NCBI GenBank assembly: GCA_018816765.1
Contig: JAHIUX010000016.1
Span: 1 to 64,000 of the forward strand
DNA length: 64,000 nt
Direction of reading: 5' to 3'
Origin: Bacteroidota bacterium
GTDB taxonomy: Bacteria > Bacteroidota > Bacteroidia > Bacteroidales > F082
The notes beneath the pieces were generated by a model, which saw only the letters and a program-made list of their open reading frames with translations, was not told the DNA's origin and did no database searches. This document shows, in pieces, positions 61,442 through 64,000 of this stretch; positions within the stretch are counted from its first letter, which is position 1; each line of letters opens with the position of its first letter. The position numbers were made by a program, and so were the translations under genes.

Positions 61442-63280
61442 ATGAACAACTACAAAATAACGGACTGGCTTCCGACAACAAAAAAAGAAGTTGAACTGAG
61501 GGGCTGGGAACAGCTTGATGTGATCCTGATTACAGGAGACGCCTATGTGGATCATCCCGCATTTGGTGCTGCCGTAATCGGGCGTATCATTGAGCGTGAG
61601 GGTTTCCGTGTGGCCATCGTTGCACAGCCAAACTGGCAGGACGACCTGCGTGACTTTAAAAAACTGGGACGCCCCAGGCTGTGCTTCGGGCTTACCTCTG
61701 GCAATATGGACTCGATGGTGAACCACTATACAGCCAACAAACGCCTGCGCTCGAATGATGCCTATACCCCCGAAGGAAAAAGCGGTTTCAGGCCTGATTA
61801 TGCCACAACGGTGTACAGCAAAATCATTAAGAATATCTACCCTGATGTACCGCTGATCATTGGCGGAGTTGAGGCTTCGCTGCGGCGGGTTACCCATTAT
61901 GATTACTGGTCCGACGCACTCAAGCCATCCATTCTTGCTGATGCCGGGGCCGATATTGGCGTGTATGGCATGGGCGAGCTCGCTTTCCTCGAATTGCTGC
62001 ATGCCCTGCATGCCGGAACGTCCATCAATGCATTGACCGGGGTGCGTCAGACGTTTTTTATGCGAGACAAACCCAATTCGCAGGAGCAATCGCCCTGGGG
62101 CGACATTCACCTGTCTTCGCATGAACAGTGCCTGAAAGATAAAAAATCCTATGCCGGCAACTTCAGGCATATTGAACAGGAATCAAACAAGGCCCATGCG
62201 GCAAGGCTCATCCAGGATATCGGCGACAAACGCCTGTTTATCAATCCGCCCTTTCCAACCTTCACCGAAGCCCAGATCGATGCATCCTTCGATCTCCCCT
62301 ATACCCGCATGCCTCACCCGAAATATGCCAAACGGGGAGCCATTCCTGCCTATGAAATGATCCGGCACTCGGTCAATATGCACCGTGGTTGCTTTGGAGG
62401 CTGTAGTTTCTGCACCATCTCGGCACATCAGGGGAAATTTGTGGCCAGCCGCAGCAAACGATCCATCATGGCTGAGGTGGACCAGATCAGCAAGATGGAC
62501 GATTTTAAGGGCTACATCAGCGACCTGGGCGGACCCTCAGCCAATATGTACAAAATGAAGGGAATTCACCAGCAGATATGTGACAACTGCAAGCGGCCAA
62601 GCTGTGTGTTTCCTAACATCTGTTCCAACCTCGACACGGATCACAGGCCCATGCTCGACATCTACCGCGAGGTGGACAAACACCCGGGAATCAAAAAAGC
62701 CTTCGTCAGCTCTGGTTTGCGTTACGACCTTTTCCTGAGCGATGATGAGGAAAAGAACAAGCAAATGGGCTACCATGACTATCTGCGACAGCTGGTCACC
62801 AGGCATGTGAGCGGCAGGCTGAAGGTGGCCCCCGAGCACACTTCGGATCGGGTGCTCAAGGCCATGCGAAAGCCTTCCTTTAAATTGTTCTACAAGCTAA
62901 AACATAAATTCGATCAGATCAATGCTGAACTCGGACTCAAACAACAGTTGATTCCATATTTCATTTCAAGTCATCCGGAAAGCACACTTGAAGACATGGC
63001 TCAGCTGGCCGCCGACACAAAAGACCTGGGTTTCAGACTGGAACAGGTGCAGGATTTCACACCAACTCCCATGACCGTGGCAACTGTGATCTATTATTCA
63101 GGCTATGATCCTTATACGCTGAAACCGGTTTTCACCTCAAAGTCGAAGGCGGACAAGCTCGCCCAGCAAAAGTTTTTTTTCTGGTACAAACGCGAAAACC
63201 AGGCCTGGATCAAGCATACGCTGTTTAAACTGAAACGCGAAGACCTGTCGAAAAAACTCCTGAACGCAAACAAAAGATAA
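61442..63280 (+). CDS. ygiQ: YgiQ-family radical SAM protein
   Basis: Radical SAM enzyme of unknown reaction (612 residues), widely conserved in bacteria. The N-terminal part has a B12-binding-like Rossmann domain (LDVILITGDAYVDHPAFGAAVIGRI, then GGVEASLRRVTHYDYW and GADIGVYGMGE). The radical SAM cluster is C-x-x-x-C-x-x-C in MHRGCFGGCSFCTISAHQG (about 320). A second Cys group (CDNCKRPSCVFPNIC) follows and may hold another cluster, as in relatives. The C-terminal block YFISSHPESTLEDMAQLA is typical. A -7 box lies 20 bases upstream. It is separated by 3 bases from the following membrane protein gene. Confidence 0.95.
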   Translation: MNNYKITDWLPTTKKEVELRGWEQLDVILITGDAYVDHPAFGAAVIGRIIEREGFRVAIVAQPNWQDDLRDFKKLGRPRLCFGLTSGNMDSMVNHYTANKRLRSNDAYTPEGKSGFRPDYATTVYSKIIKNIYPDVPLIIGGVEASLRRVTHYDYWSDALKPSILADAGADIGVYGMGELAFLELLHALHAGTSINALTGVRQTFFMRDKPNSQEQSPWGDIHLSSHEQCLKDKKSYAGNFRHIEQESNKAHAARLIQDIGDKRLFINPPFPTFTEAQIDASFDLPYTRMPHPKYAKRGAIPAYEMIRHSVNMHRGCFGGCSFCTISAHQGKFVASRSKRSIMAEVDQISKMDDFKGYISDLGGPSANMYKMKGIHQQICDNCKRPSCVFPNICSNLDTDHRPMLDIYREVDKHPGIKKAFVSSGLRYDLFLSDDEEKNKQMGYHDYLRQLVTRHVSGRLKVAPEHTSDRVLKAMRKPSFKLFYKLKHKFDQINAELGLKQQLIPYFISSHPESTLEDMAQLAADTKDLGFRLEQVQDFTPTPMTVATVIYYSGYDPYTLKPVFTSKSKADKLAQQKFFFWYKRENQAWIKHTLFKLKREDLSKKLLNANKR

Positions 63281-63283
63281 CAT

Positions 63284-64000
63284 ATGGATGAGAGTGCATG
63301 GCAAACCGACCTTAGCCTGAGCAGATCAGCATTGTTGTTTCTGCATTCACTGTCAGTGTTTGTGCTTGCCTACCTTGTGGTGTATTTCATTTCCGGAGTT
63401 TCGATGCTATATATTGCCTATGATCTGGATATTCCTGCCCGTTTGTTTTCTTCTAAGACCGTGTTTTACCTGCCGTCAGGTTCTCCGTTATGGACCACCG
63501 ATGCCATCGTAAGCGTTTACCTGGCCCCTCCTGTTACCTGCCTGTTTATTGGCTTGTTTGCCTTGCTGTTGTATCAGTTTCTGCCCAGGGTGAATACATC
63601 CATCCTGTTTTTCGTGCTCTGGACATTTTTGCATGCCTTTAACCGTTCTTTTGGCCTCATCAGTGAGGACCTGATCCTCAAAACCGACATTCACCGGGTA
63701 GCCGCAGTGTTTGGTTTTCACAAGGCCATCATGGTTCTCAGCATTGGGTTTTCGCTGTTTTTCCTGCTTAAGGCAGGCATTTTCAGCGGAAAACTCCTGT
63801 TTCATCATTTTCCTGCGGCACGTTCACACACCTTCACAAACAGGCTCAAGGTTTGGTTTGCAGCCATGTTCCTGCCTTTTCTGGCTGGGATTGGCCTTTT
63901 CTTGCTGCGCGATTATGGAAGCGTTTCTGTAAAGGACTGGATTCTTTCAGGCTTTCTTTTGCTGATTATTCTGCCCATTCCCTTTACACGTCCCAAGCCC
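63284..64000 (+). CDS. Hypothetical multi-pass membrane protein (3' end outside the window)
   Basis: The frame starts with ATG at 63284, three bases after the ygiQ stop, and is open to the window end (239 codons visible). It shows about six hydrophobic segments: LLFLHSLSVFVLAYLVVYF (about 18-36), PPVTCLFIGLFALLLYQF (about 82-99), SILFFVLWTFLHAF (about 106-119), IMVLSIGFSLFFLL, MFLPFLAGIGLFLL and ILSGFLLLIILPI near the edge. It is therefore an inner-membrane protein. Family not recognised. Probably co-transcribed with ygiQ. Confidence 0.7.
   Translation, partial: MDESAWQTDLSLSRSALLFLHSLSVFVLAYLVVYFISGVSMLYIAYDLDIPARLFSSKTVFYLPSGSPLWTTDAIVSVYLAPPVTCLFIGLFALLLYQFLPRVNTSILFFVLWTFLHAFNRSFGLISEDLILKTDIHRVAAVFGFHKAIMVLSIGFSLFFLLKAGIFSGKLLFHHFPAARSHTFTNRLKVWFAAMFLPFLAGIGLFLLRDYGSVSVKDWILSGFLLLIILPIPFTRPKP

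Noticed and set aside
1-64000. CRISPR arrays, tRNA or rRNA genes, insertion sequences, phage genes
   Set aside because: None seen. The intergenic gaps are short and contain no arrays of regular repeats, no cloverleaf-like segments and no transposase or integrase frames.

Overview
The window comes from a member of the Bacteroidota, probably a free-living or environmental Bacteroidales-type lineage. Evidence seen directly: six proteins end in type A C-terminal sorting domains of the type IX secretion system (T9SS), an ECF sigma/FecR (DUF4974) pair is present, Shine-Dalgarno sequences are largely absent, and many genes have the Bacteroidota -7 box TAnnTTTG just upstream. No T9SS machinery, tRNA, rRNA, CRISPR array, insertion sequence or phage gene was seen. 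The species cannot be named from the window.

Layout. 1-294: an imperfect direct repeat and a terminator. 295-11632: mostly housekeeping (malQ with two starch-binding domains, a D-2-hydroxyacid dehydrogenase and a lipoprotein, an MMPL/RND exporter, rfbA, a polyprenyl diphosphate synthase, an ABC-F ATPase). 11805-26866, minus strand: an ECF sigma factor and FecR anti-sigma factor, then a plug-less outer-membrane barrel with an N-terminal STN domain, a parallel beta-helix T9SS protein and a 2,746-residue T9SS adhesin-like protein. Such sigma/FecR/STN modules normally sit next to SusC/D transporters, which are absent here. 27216-33440: an EamA permease, rplU-rpmA, serS, a lipoprotein, a TPR protein and rsmA. 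33429-44870: a beta-propeller lipoprotein with a T9SS tail, a MobB-like P-loop protein, a small secreted protein, and a tandem pair of gingipain-family (C25) proteases, one Kgp-like and one Rgp-like. 45041-47656: rbfA, a methyltransferase and a LolC/E-type permease. 47974-51733: a zinc-ribbon protein, a His-rich barrel, a DUF362 protein with a T9SS tail and two small membrane proteins. 51809-53689: a second ECF sigma operon (sigma, small membrane anti-sigma candidate, Spy-like protein, Arg/Gly/Asn-rich protein with two calcium-loop motifs). 53908-57359: a Cys/Met-family PLP enzyme, thrC and thrH. 57524-61282: an M20 hydrolase and a tight mtnA / class II aldolase / aldo-keto reductase operon resembling the DHAP shunt for methylthioribose or 5-deoxyribose salvage. 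61442-64000: a YgiQ radical SAM protein and a truncated membrane protein.

The accessory content is concentrated in cell-surface biology: two sigma-factor signalling modules and six T9SS cargo proteins. The most interesting candidates are the STN-barrel signalling locus, the compact mtnA-aldolase-reductase operon, the Kgp/Rgp-like pair, and two T9SS-tailed proteins with atypical N-termini (a lipobox in one, several membrane helices in the other). Start codons were moved inward in several genes where the protein family, an upstream -7 box or a signal peptide favours a later start.
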